Of a stretch of 12,459 bases of DNA, positions 6,761 to 12,459 are shown one piece after another. The stretch is from NCBI GenBank assembly GCA_024636355.1, contig JAGXHH010000121.1, positions 1 through 12,459 of the forward strand. Direction: 5' to 3'. Under the pieces are notes generated by a model that was given only the letters and a program-made list of their open reading frames with translations, was not told the origin of the DNA and made no database searches. The DNA comes from Desulfobacteraceae bacterium. Lineage in GTDB: Bacteria > Desulfobacterota > Desulfobacteria > Desulfobacterales > Desulfosalsimonadaceae. Position 1 is the stretch's first letter. Each line of letters starts with the position of its first letter. The translations under genes and the position numbers were made by a program.

Positions 6761-7189
6761 TTATTTTGTTTCGGGAAATTTGAAGATCACTTTTTCCTTG
6801 TCGTCTTTTTTCTTGATCTTAATGTTCAGGTCTACGCTGCTGTCCCGAATTCCAACGGCTAATGGGAGTTCTCCTTTTTCCGAATCGATGTGCGTGATCC
6901 GCCGGATGATTTCGATGACCTTGTCGGCCAGTTCTTTGCCCGGGGAAGGAAGGTGGGCTTCCCTGAATTTGAACAGAACATCGATTTGCCCGTCCCGGCT
7001 TTTCTCCAGGGAAACCTTGTAGGCATTTGAATTCAAGCCGTGCAGGACGGTCAATGCCAGCCAGTTCAAGGCAGCCTGTTCCACGTCCGGTTCGTCTCCA
7101 ACTTTGGCGAGTTCCGTCAGGTAATCGGTTCCGGCATAACAGTCGATATGTTCTTGTAGTTTTTTATGAAAACTGCGGCTGTCCTTCAT
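6761..7189 (-). CDS. uncharacterised small protein
   Basis: A 142-residue protein I do not recognise. It is soluble-looking, with no membrane segment or signal peptide. The N-terminal half is helical and carries EPDVEQAALNWLALTVLHGLNSNAYKVSLE; the middle reads SRDGQIDVLFKFREAHLPSPGKELADKVIEIIRRITHID; the C-terminus is rich in alternating lysine and hydrophobic residues (DLNIKIKKKDDKEKVIFKF), which suggests a terminal beta hairpin. ATG at 7189 is preferred because AAAAGGGGG lies 9 bases upstream; an ATG at 7213 would add eight residues but has a poor ribosome-binding site. It appears to have its own promoter (7270-7298) and is followed by a strong hairpin, so it is probably a separate transcription unit. 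Only its coding character is well supported. Confidence 0.75.
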   Translation of the reverse strand: MKDSRSFHKKLQEHIDCYAGTDYLTELAKVGDEPDVEQAALNWLALTVLHGLNSNAYKVSLEKSRDGQIDVLFKFREAHLPSPGKELADKVIEIIRRITHIDSEKGELPLAVGIRDSSVDLNIKIKKKDDKEKVIFKFPETK

Positions 7190-7269
7190 CTCAAAAAGCC
7201 CCCTTTTCGTCATGGTTGCACCAATAAACGGTTTTGTTCCCCCGAAGGGGTTTTGTCGTTTCCATCTAA

Positions 7270-7298
7270 ATAATTAAACGGGTTGACAGGGGTGTCAA
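7270..7298 (-). promoter_or_regulatory. putative promoter of the small-protein gene with overlapping palindrome
   Basis: On the minus strand a perfect TTGACA (7298-7293) is followed after 17 bases by AATTAT (7275-7270), a four-of-six -10 match, upstream of the gene starting at 7189. The -35 box is one arm of TTGACA-GGGG-TGTCAA (7283-7298), a perfect 6-bp-arm inverted repeat that could bind a repressor. The leader also holds a small CCCC-GAA-GGGG hairpin (7230-7240). Confidence 0.45.
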
Positions 7299-7332
7299 AC
7301 AGGAGACGGAATACCTCCGGTAGTTTTTAGTG

Positions 7333-7382
7333 CTCGATTTCACTTGCGAGACGGTGCTCGTGCTGTGATCGAGAGTTTTTTT
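7333..7382 (+). terminator. rho-independent-terminator-like hairpin on the plus strand
   Basis: CTCGAT (7333-7338) and CAC (7341-7343) pair with GTG (7365-7367) and ATCGAG (7368-7373); an inner CGAG/CTCG pair (7347-7350 with 7357-7360) is also possible. Seven T residues follow (7376-7382). The T-run overlaps the stop codon of the minus-strand DUF1847 gene. No plus-strand gene lies upstream, so it would stop antisense transcription, or serve as a 3'-end hairpin for the minus-strand transcript. Confidence 0.4.
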
Positions 7383-8148
7383 ATTCTTCATGCATGATGT
7401 CCACCTTTTTCCAATCTAATCCCGTCCTCGATTCCTCCTTAGGCTCTGGCGTCTGCAATCGGCTGTAATACGGGCTCTTGGACATGTATACGGCGGCCAG
7501 GGGATTGTGTCCCGTTACCCGGTCTTTTACCGCAAGGACGGTGCAGGGCCGGTCGCAGTACTTGAAGAAAAGGGTGTCGTGCCCCACGCACAGTCCGAGC
7601 AATACGACCAGATCGACTTCTTCTGCATTCATGATTTTCGCCTGGACCACCGGGTTGCACATCGGTTCCATCATGTCGGGACCGGTGATTTTTTCCTCAC
7701 CCTTGATGCCGATGATCTCTTTGGGCATCCTGCCGACCTTGCAGCATATGGAGGATACCTGAAACCCCTTGGCTTCGAAGATTTTAGTGGTCAGACGGGC
7801 TTCTTCGCGAAGACCGATGCAAAATGCCAGGCCGAGTTTCGTATAATTGCATTTTTTGGCAAACTGTACGATCTCCTCGATCCGGGGGATTTCCGTCCGC
7901 ATGCCGTCTGCCGAGATGCCATAACATTCGGCCTCCTGGATCGAGGCAAGCCGGGCGAATTCCCGGATGTTGGCCTTATGGTAATTGCCGGTGGCCCGGC
8001 GGATTTCATCCGGATAGCGTCGCATGGGGCAGTGTCCGGGGGCTTCGTTGAGCGGGGGCAGGGGAGCATTTATATTGTTGCCCCGCGGATAGCAGATTTT
8101 ACCCTGGCACGTGGCGCATTTACAGACGTCGGATTTTGACTTTGACAT
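7381..8148 (-). CDS. DUF1847 family cysteine-rich, probably metal-binding protein
   Basis: A 255-residue protein resembling the DUF1847 family, whose function is unknown but which is common in anaerobes. It has 14 cysteines: an N-terminal cluster C9-x-C11-x2-C14-x4-C19, then C40, C75, C100, C110, C135-C136, C164, C187, C198 and C202. Characteristic stretches are the N-terminal cluster followed by APGHCPMRRYP, RIEEIVQFAKKCNYTKLGLAFC (89-110), a region around C135-C136, and GLCVGHDTLFFKYCDRPC (185-202), then AVKDRVTGHNPLAAVY. These suggest zinc or iron-sulfur binding. Start at 8148 has AAGGG 7 bases upstream. No signal peptide is seen. It is flanked by repeats on its 5' side and is apparently monocistronic. 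The family call rests on remembered sequence pattern. Confidence 0.8.
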   Translation of the reverse strand: MSKSKSDVCKCATCQGKICYPRGNNINAPLPPLNEAPGHCPMRRYPDEIRRATGNYHKANIREFARLASIQEAECYGISADGMRTEIPRIEEIVQFAKKCNYTKLGLAFCIGLREEARLTTKIFEAKGFQVSSICCKVGRMPKEIIGIKGEEKITGPDMMEPMCNPVVQAKIMNAEEVDLVVLLGLCVGHDTLFFKYCDRPCTVLAVKDRVTGHNPLAAVYMSKSPYYSRLQTPEPKEESRTGLDWKKVDIMHEE

Positions 8149-8168
8149 ATCGATACCCTTAAAAGTTT

Positions 8169-8186
8169 AAGGTTCAAGGTTCAAGG
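8169..8186 (+). repeat. short tandem repeat AAGGTTC
   Basis: Two copies of AAGGTTC and a partial AAGG lie directly upstream of the ribosome-binding site of the DUF1847 gene, against the edge of element copy B. Too short to assign a role. Confidence 0.5.
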
Positions 8187-8188
8187 CA

Positions 8189-8394
8189 TCCCGGAAGGGC
8201 GATTCGTGAATCGCCCCTACACCGTGAGGCGGGGAATAGAATATCTCCATTTTCCTGGCATGCAATGGATTGGTTCATTTTGACGATTTCGGCAATGCGT
8301 ATTTTACGTCGCTGTACAGGGTCATTCGTAGGGGCGATTCACGAATCGCCCCCGGGCGGGGATTATCCCCGCCCGGTCGGGTTGGAAACCCGAC
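8189..8394 (-). repeat. long interspersed hairpin element, copy B (inverted relative to copy A)
   Basis: Read on the minus strand it has the same order as 3850-4035: a CGGGTT/AACCCG hairpin, a GC-rich palindrome (8352-8376), GTAGGGGCGATTC palindrome (8328-8353), a unique core, and a second GATTC palindrome (8197-8216) followed by a TCCGGGA end. The core contains an extra segment of about 19 bases (around 8296-8314) that copy A lacks, so B is probably closer to the full-length form. It fills the gap between the DUF1847 and ThiF-like genes; no gene is in it. Confidence 0.85.
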
Positions 8395-8415
8395 CTACGG
8401 TTCTCGGCATCTTCA

Positions 8416-9285
8416 TCAAACATCGAGTATGAATTCCTCGAAACGTCCGTTTTCCAGATCCGCATGGAGCATTTGATTCCGAAACGGTCGGCCCCGGTTT
8501 AACACGATTTTTAGAACTTCCATGGTCTGGAGCGAGGCAATAAACGCCGGAGTTACGGCCGGGACTCCCAGGTGCAGTTCGGCGGACGGCTCTTCCTCCT
8601 CTTTATTATGGCCATACAGCAGCTGCAGTCCCTGGTCGCCCGGATAGACCGTCATTACGCGACCTTCGAAACCGGCAATTGCTCCGTGGACCATCGGAAT
8701 ATTTTGCCGTGCGCACGATTCCTGCAAGGTCAGGCGGTCTTCTGCGTTGTCCAGTGCATCGACGGCCACGTGACTGCCATAAAGAATCGCATCGATATTA
8801 CCCGGGTCGATCCGGACTCTGTGGGTGATGATATCGATGGCTGGATTGATGAGAAAAAGGGCTTTTGCTGCGGTATCGGTCTTAAATTGATTGACCGTGT
8901 CGGTTCGGGCCAGGGTCTGGCGGTTTAAGTTGGTCTCATCGAAGGTTTCCGGGTCGGCCGCCACAAGGGTGCCGATGCCGGTTCGGGCAAGCAGTTCGAG
9001 TAGATATCCGCCCAGACCTCCGGCACCGATGACGGTCGCCCGGGTTTCCAGCAATTTTATCTGATCCGTCGGGGTGAGGCTGTCAAAATTCCGCAGGTAG
9101 CGGAGCGGCCATATGTTCTGGTCCAGGGCGGACAGATGGACCTGGCGCGGCGTAACATTGTGGTGCCTGGCCAGGCGCAGTGTGTCGAAATCGCTGATAA
9201 TGGCGATGGTCCGACCTGCCGGATCGGATGTGGTCCCTGCGCATTCGGAGATTTCCTGGATTAAAACGTCATTTTGGCGAGACAT
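8416..9285 (-). CDS. ThiF/MoeB/HesA-family E1-like adenylyltransferase, AOR-associated type
   Basis: A 289-residue E1-like protein. Family role: activate the C-terminal glycine of a MoaD/ThiS-type carrier with ATP. Seen: an N-terminal helical extension with YLRNFDSLTPTDQIKLLETRA (63-83), the nucleotide-binding GAGGLGG (87-93), D111, the ETNLNRQ arginine finger region (117-123, R122) and DALDN (176-180) with the adenylate-site Asp. The C-terminal half keeps VHGAIAGFEGRVMTV and ASLQTMEVLKIVL but lacks the two CxxC zinc pairs and the active-site cysteine loop of MoeB and ThiF, replaced by YGHNKEEEEPSAELHLG. This fits an adenylating enzyme that does not form a thioester. The start at 9285 is chosen because the longer frame overlaps the divergent MoaD-like gene. 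Likely partner: the MoaD-like protein at 9367-9609. Confidence 0.88.
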   Translation of the reverse strand: MSRQNDVLIQEISECAGTTSDPAGRTIAIISDFDTLRLARHHNVTPRQVHLSALDQNIWPLRYLRNFDSLTPTDQIKLLETRATVIGAGGLGGYLLELLARTGIGTLVAADPETFDETNLNRQTLARTDTVNQFKTDTAAKALFLINPAIDIITHRVRIDPGNIDAILYGSHVAVDALDNAEDRLTLQESCARQNIPMVHGAIAGFEGRVMTVYPGDQGLQLLYGHNKEEEEPSAELHLGVPAVTPAFIASLQTMEVLKIVLNRGRPFRNQMLHADLENGRFEEFILDV

Positions 9286-9366
9286 GCAATCGAATCCCAC
9301 GTGGTGTATTTCTGTGAACTCTGCCGGATTGTTTTTGGCAACCGTCGTGCTTAATTTAACAGAATC

Positions 9367-9609
9367 ATGTTGAGCATCGAATTCCATCTTTATGCAACTT
9401 TGTCGAAATACCTGCCCGAAGGGGCAAGGGAGAAAAACGTCCGGATCACGGCGGATGAAAACGCCCGTGTAAAAGACCTCCTGGAGCGTTTCGGGGTGCC
9501 GGAGAAATCGGTTAAACTCATTTTTGTAAATGGCGTCCATGCCCGATCCGACCGGGTGCTTGCCGATGGCGACAGGGTAGGGGTCTTCCCCGCGGTCGGT
9601 GGTGGATAA
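9367..9609 (+). CDS. MoaD/ThiS-family beta-grasp sulfur-carrier-like protein
   Basis: An 80-residue protein with the ubiquitin-like pattern of MoaD: EFHLYATLSKYLPEGA at the N-terminus, RVKDLLERFGVPEKSVKLIFVNG (34-56), DRVLADGDRVGVFPAVGGG at the C-terminus. The protein ends exactly in GGG, so the C-terminal Gly-Gly needed for adenylation and thiocarboxylation is exposed. MoaD carries the sulfur for the dithiolene of molybdopterin. The gene lies head to head with the ThiF-like gene (81-bp gap) and convergent with the AOR operon, 42 bp apart. A clear Shine-Dalgarno sequence is absent before the ATG. Likely role: dedicated carrier for the tungsto- or molybdopterin of the neighbouring AOR; ThiS-like thiamin function is less likely since no thi genes are near. 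Confidence 0.9.
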   Translation: MLSIEFHLYATLSKYLPEGAREKNVRITADENARVKDLLERFGVPEKSVKLIFVNGVHARSDRVLADGDRVGVFPAVGGG

Positions 9610-9651
9610 GTTTACGCCTGTGAGCTTTGCGGGGACGATAATCTTAAGCTG

Positions 9652-10254
9652 TCAGGACTCCTTCACGAAAAGCCATATATGCTGGCCTCCGGATGCCAGT
9701 CGGACGGCAAGCGTCTTCGGGGTTACGGCATCGTCGTCGAGCCGGACGGTTATTGATCCGGCTCGTTCGGGATAATGCGCCATGAAATTAAGGAAATCGA
9801 CGGTTGTCAGCCGAATGCCGCGTTGCAGCAGCTTCGGTCCGAGTTCCGCGGCTACCATGTTGAATAATTTTATCTTAATTTCGATTGGTTGATCGGTGCT
9901 GCCCTGAATTTCAGAGGAATTTGCAGCCTTTTGCCGCAAAGGGGAAAAGGTTCCCCCTTTGCGGAATGCCGCACCGAAAAGACCCGGCAAGGCTGCGGAC
10001 AAGGCAATGGTTGATGACGCATGGACACGGTAATCGAAGAGATTGTCCACGGGTTTCCCATCATGAAGGACCGTCTGGATACTGCTTTCCAGATAGGTGG
10101 CATCTATTCCCAGCGATCTGATCAGCAGTTCATAAAGCGTTATGCCCGCGGGAACTTCGACAGTGATGCCGTAAGCGAGCAGGGTCGAAAAGAGTCGCAG
10201 GAAACCCGTCGGCAGATCGATTTCGACCCGGGGAACAGGAGAATGTCTTTCCAT
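9652..10254 (-). CDS. uncharacterised AOR-linked protein, possible beta-grasp domains
   Basis: A 200-residue protein just downstream of AOR, which ends at 10274, so almost certainly cotranscribed with it. I do not recognise a named family. The first half reads like a MoaD/ThiS-type beta-grasp fold: TVEVPAGITLYELLIRSLGI, then VLHDGKPVDNL, then STIALSAALPGLFGAAFRKGG, ending in an internal GG. The second half begins IEIKIKLFNMVAAELG, also MoaD-like, and ends in a short beta-like tail. This structural reading is inference. An in-frame TTG at 10266 would add four residues and lies only 7 bases from the AOR stop; the ATG at 10254 is preferred, but neither has a strong ribosome-binding site. A role in AOR maturation or cofactor delivery fits the position only. 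Confidence 0.75.
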   Translation of the reverse strand: MERHSPVPRVEIDLPTGFLRLFSTLLAYGITVEVPAGITLYELLIRSLGIDATYLESSIQTVLHDGKPVDNLFDYRVHASSTIALSAALPGLFGAAFRKGGTFSPLRQKAANSSEIQGSTDQPIEIKIKLFNMVAAELGPKLLQRGIRLTTVDFLNFMAHYPERAGSITVRLDDDAVTPKTLAVRLASGGQHIWLFVKES

Positions 10255-10273
10255 CGCGGTTCGCAACGGCTTA

Positions 10274-12010
10274 CTATCCGAAAACGCTGTCGAGTTCTTC
10301 GTCCGTTACGCCGAACGTCACATTATGCGGCGGGCACGCCTCATTTTTAAAGTAATCGGGCAGCCGATCGTCTTCTTTGGAAAAACCGGCCCGTTTGTTG
10401 AAATCGCGCTCCATGGCAATGACTTTCTGGCCCAGGGCGGTGACGTCCTCGGCGGTCATTTCCAGCCCGTGGAAGGCATTGATCATGTCGATGAGTGCCT
10501 GGAACGTTTCCGGCTGATCAAGGACGGCAAAGGCGATAAACAGGCACATGCCGGTTGAATCGATGGCGGCCGTTGCAAACTGGAGGTTGCGGGAGAGTTC
10601 CACCTGCCCCTCCGGCTTCAATGGATCGACAGTGCCGCCCACGCCCAGCAGGTTGGCGGTCACGGCATAGCCGGCCGTATGGTCCGCCCCCATGGTGCTG
10701 GTGGCATAGGTAACCCCGACGCCCTGCACCGCCCGGGGATCATAGGCCGGCATGGCCTGGTTTTTGACCACAGGGATTCGTTCGACGCCGAACACTTTGC
10801 CGGTTAATGCCGCTCCGCTGCCGATAATGCGCCCCAGGGGCGTTCCCTTGCCGACCTCCTTCAAGAGGTTGATGGCCGCTTCGTAATCTCCGAATTCAGC
10901 CAGTCCCGCATCCATGGCCACGCTGATGGTTGTGCCCATTTCGATTGTGTCGAGACCGTAATCGTCATCGAGCCGATCGAGCATGGCAATGGCATCCAGG
11001 TTGTCGATGCCGCAGTTGCCGCCATGGGCCCAGACCGTTTCGTACTCCGGCTGTTTCGTCAGGAAATGCCCGTCCTTGTCGTTGTAGGTTCCGGAACACC
11101 GGATCACGCACCCGCGGTGGCATCCGTGGGTGGCCAAACCACCCCGTGCGGTTTCCGTTTCCGCCTGGGTTTCTCCGCTGATGGCTGCCGCGCCCCGGAA
11201 TCGCCCGGTTTTGAAATTGTAGGTGGGGTACGCGCCGGCTTCATTCACCACGTTGGTCAGCACATTGGTGCCATAGGCGGGCAGCCCCTGGCCGGTTACC
11301 GCGTGCTGCTTCAACCCTTCAACAAACTTCTTGTTGGCTTCCCGGAACTTGTCCTTGTCTTTGGGCGAGCGCATCGAGGTGCCCGTATCGTCGATGACGA
11401 TTGCTTTGACGCCCTTTGAACCCATGACCGCCCCCACACCGCCGCGGGCGGCGTGCCGGGTTGGCCGCTGCTCCATATCCGTGCAGGCCACCGTCGATGC
11501 GGTCAGTTTCATCTCGCCCGCCTGTCCGATGGAGATGCAGGCGACTTTTTCGCCGTATTTCCCCTTTATCCGATCGACCAGGTCATAGTTGCCCAGCATT
11601 TTCAGGTCCGGGGCTTCGGTGATTTCCACGGTGTCCTTGTTGATGAGGATTTTATACAGGGTTTTTTCCTTTGGTTTGCCCTCCAGGACGATGGCGGCAT
11701 ACCCGAGGCGTCCGATCATCTGCGCCGGCTGACCGCCGGCATTGGCTTCCTTGATGCCGCCGGTCAGCGGGCTCTTGGTTCCCACCGAAAGCCGTCCGGA
11801 CATGGCGCCCGAGGTGCCGCTCAGCAGACCCGGGGCAATCACCAGTTTGTTCTCCGCCCCCAGAGGATGGCACGTCGGCGGCACTTCTTTGGCCACGATG
11901 GCGGATGTCAAGCCGCGTCCACCGAGCCCGGCATACTCACCAAGCGTTTCGGTCCTGTACGACGGCTCACCATCCGGGCCGCCCATATTGATACGTAATA
12001 TTTTGTCCAT
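10274..12010 (-). CDS. aldehyde:ferredoxin oxidoreductase (tungsten/molybdenum bis-pterin, 4Fe-4S)
   Basis: A 578-residue AOR-family enzyme, near the usual 600-700. Family reaction: reversible oxidation of aldehydes to carboxylic acids with ferredoxin, at a tungsten bis-pterin centre in the cytoplasm. Domain order is normal: N-terminal MDKILRINMG and GLGGRGLTS (28-36), PGLLSGTSGAMSGRLSVGTKSPLTGG (60-85), the pterin-binding RPTRHAARGGVGAVMGSKG (182-200), and the C-terminal domains. The cluster ligands appear as C297-x3-C301-x3-C305 (GCHRGCVIRC) with a distal C489 in STGMCLF; the first gap is one longer than the CX2CX3C known from Pyrococcus AOR. EYETVWAHGGNCGIDNLDAI (322-341) is also typical. 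The start at 12010 has AAGGAGG 6 bases upstream. Which aldehyde it acts on is not readable; no ferredoxin-like or flavoprotein subunit gene is in the window. Confidence 0.95.
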   Translation of the reverse strand: MDKILRINMGGPDGEPSYRTETLGEYAGLGGRGLTSAIVAKEVPPTCHPLGAENKLVIAPGLLSGTSGAMSGRLSVGTKSPLTGGIKEANAGGQPAQMIGRLGYAAIVLEGKPKEKTLYKILINKDTVEITEAPDLKMLGNYDLVDRIKGKYGEKVACISIGQAGEMKLTASTVACTDMEQRPTRHAARGGVGAVMGSKGVKAIVIDDTGTSMRSPKDKDKFREANKKFVEGLKQHAVTGQGLPAYGTNVLTNVVNEAGAYPTYNFKTGRFRGAAAISGETQAETETARGGLATHGCHRGCVIRCSGTYNDKDGHFLTKQPEYETVWAHGGNCGIDNLDAIAMLDRLDDDYGLDTIEMGTTISVAMDAGLAEFGDYEAAINLLKEVGKGTPLGRIIGSGAALTGKVFGVERIPVVKNQAMPAYDPRAVQGVGVTYATSTMGADHTAGYAVTANLLGVGGTVDPLKPEGQVELSRNLQFATAAIDSTGMCLFIAFAVLDQPETFQALIDMINAFHGLEMTAEDVTALGQKVIAMERDFNKRAGFSKEDDRLPDYFKNEACPPHNVTFGVTDEELDSVFG

Positions 12011-12206
12011 CGGGCCCCTCCTTCGGTTTTCGATTATTGAAATCTGTTCATGAGATTTAAGTTGGTGAATTCGTGAAAAGCTGAATTAAGCACAATAGAA
12101 CGCAGAGATCACAGGTCTGAATCAAATATAACGAGGGGCTGGGCAAATCTCAAATTTTCTGGTCGTTCTTTTGATCAAAACTCCTGGACTCCGGGACCGG
12201 ATCTTT

Positions 12207-12253
12207 ATTCGCGCTTCGGCTCAACCCGGATTGAGAATATGCCGGAGCGAAGC
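12207..12253. repeat. 47-bp direct repeat, copy 1
   Basis: Nearly identical to 12414-12459, both ending GAGAATATGCCGGAGCGAAGC (21 shared bases); the two differ at about five positions. Each copy has complementary ends, GCTTCG near the start and CGAAGC at the end, so a single copy can fold; copy 1 also has CTCAA/TTGAG inside. Confidence 0.75.
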
Positions 12254-12270
12254 GACATCTGAATACCTTC

Positions 12271-12410
12271 TGGCTCCTGGCTCCTGTATTCTGGATTCTT
12301 CTTTTATTCGATATTAAAAACCTGGTCCTCCGGGCCAGGTCAGAGGCAAAGGGCTATGCCTGGATTCATCAAGCAGGGAATCCAGGAGCCAGAATTCAGA
12401 ATCCAGAATA
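12271..12410. repeat. imperfect inverted repeat of CTGGCTCCTGG/ATTCTGGATTCT motifs
   Basis: TTCTGGCTCCTGG and TATTCTGGATTCT on the left (12268-12299) recur as reverse complements on the right (12381-12410), in changed order. They bracket the hairpin at 12320-12340. This kind of CTCCTGG/ATTCTG mosaic repeat is widespread in deltaproteobacterial gaps, by general experience. Confidence 0.5.
12315..12340 (-). terminator. rho-independent terminator-like hairpin, minus strand
   Basis: On the minus strand ACCTGGCCC (12340-12332) pairs with GGACCAGGT (12328-12320) around a 3-base loop, giving a 9-bp stem with one wobble, followed by TTTTAAT. It would end transcription coming from a gene to the right of the window, before the AOR gene, so AOR would need its own promoter in 12011-12300. 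Confidence 0.55.
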
Positions 12411-12413
12411 AGG

Positions 12414-12459
12414 ATTCGCCTTCGGCTCAATCAGGATAGAGAATATGCCGGAGCGAAGC
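12414..12459. repeat. 46-bp direct repeat, copy 2, at the window edge
   Basis: The partner of 12207-12253; it runs to the last base of the window and may continue beyond it. Confidence 0.7.

Larger units (their letters stand above)
12011..12459. other. gene-free region upstream of AOR
   Basis: No open frame of any quality is present. From 12011 to about 12200 the sequence is unstructured and AT-richer, and should hold the AOR promoter, but I find no convincing -35/-10 pair. From 12207 on it is made of repeats: a direct repeat at both ends, inverted CTGGCTCCTGG/GAATCCAG-type arms, and a hairpin at 12320-12340. Confidence 0.7.

Noticed and set aside
7507..8139. 210-codon plus-strand frame
   Set aside because: It is antisense to the DUF1847 gene and has no recognisable features.
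9286..9540. 85-residue N-terminal extension of the ThiF-like protein
   Set aside because: It is antisense to the MoaD-like gene, which has clear family features, and the E1 family N-terminus begins after it.
1..12459. tRNA, rRNA or riboswitch genes
   Set aside because: I saw no cloverleaf, rRNA stretch or known riboswitch core, including no molybdenum/tungsten cofactor (moco) motif that I could support upstream of AOR.

Overview
The window looks like part of the chromosome of an anaerobic, probably sulfate-reducing or syntrophic, deltaproteobacterium (Desulfobacterota). This is inferred from an aldehyde:ferredoxin oxidoreductase (AOR) locus with its own MoaD-like and ThiF-like genes, a DUF1847 cysteine-rich protein, a fatty acyl-CoA ligase, and many dispersed GTAGGGGC-ended palindromes between genes. 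No sequence search was possible, so the taxonomy is tentative.

Layout. (1) 1-814, minus: 5' part of an acyl-CoA ligase gene that runs off the left edge. (2) 815-1195: a regulatory and repeat-rich gap that ends in a ~100-bp element bounded by TGTAGGGGC inverted repeats, just before (3) polX at 1196-2926, plus: a complete family X DNA polymerase with a PHP nuclease domain. (4) 2953-3648, plus: a vapBC toxin-antitoxin operon with a clear promoter and an overlapping operator-like palindrome. (5) 3649-4122: a dense block of at least eight hairpins, including a long element (copy A) found again inverted at 8189-8394 (copy B) and an 83/84-bp direct repeat whose second copy forms the last codons of the next gene. 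(6) 4123-6594, minus: an unusually large GH13 sucrose/glucosylglycerate-phosphorylase-like enzyme. (7) 6761-7189, minus: an unrecognised small protein. (8) 7381-8148, minus: a DUF1847 protein. (9) 8416-12010: the AOR locus. It holds AOR itself (minus), a ~200-residue protein of possible beta-grasp type directly downstream (minus), a MoaD-like sulfur-carrier-like protein (plus) and a ThiF-like E1 adenylyltransferase (minus, divergent from the carrier gene). (10) 12011-12459: no gene; repeats and a minus-strand terminator-like hairpin.

How the genes may work together. The AOR would be a tungsten- or molybdenum-pterin and 4Fe-4S enzyme that oxidises aldehydes, or reduces acids, with ferredoxin. 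The MoaD-like protein ends in GGG and the ThiF-like protein keeps the nucleotide-binding core of E1 enzymes, so the pair probably serves the pterin cofactor of this AOR. The ThiF-like protein lacks the zinc cysteines of MoeB and ThiF, and the ~200-residue neighbour of AOR is uncharacterised, so this is the least ordinary functional cluster here. The other notable items are the oversized GH13 enzyme with two apparent insertions, and the two inverted copies of a ~190-bp hairpin element that bracket the GH13, small-protein and DUF1847 genes.
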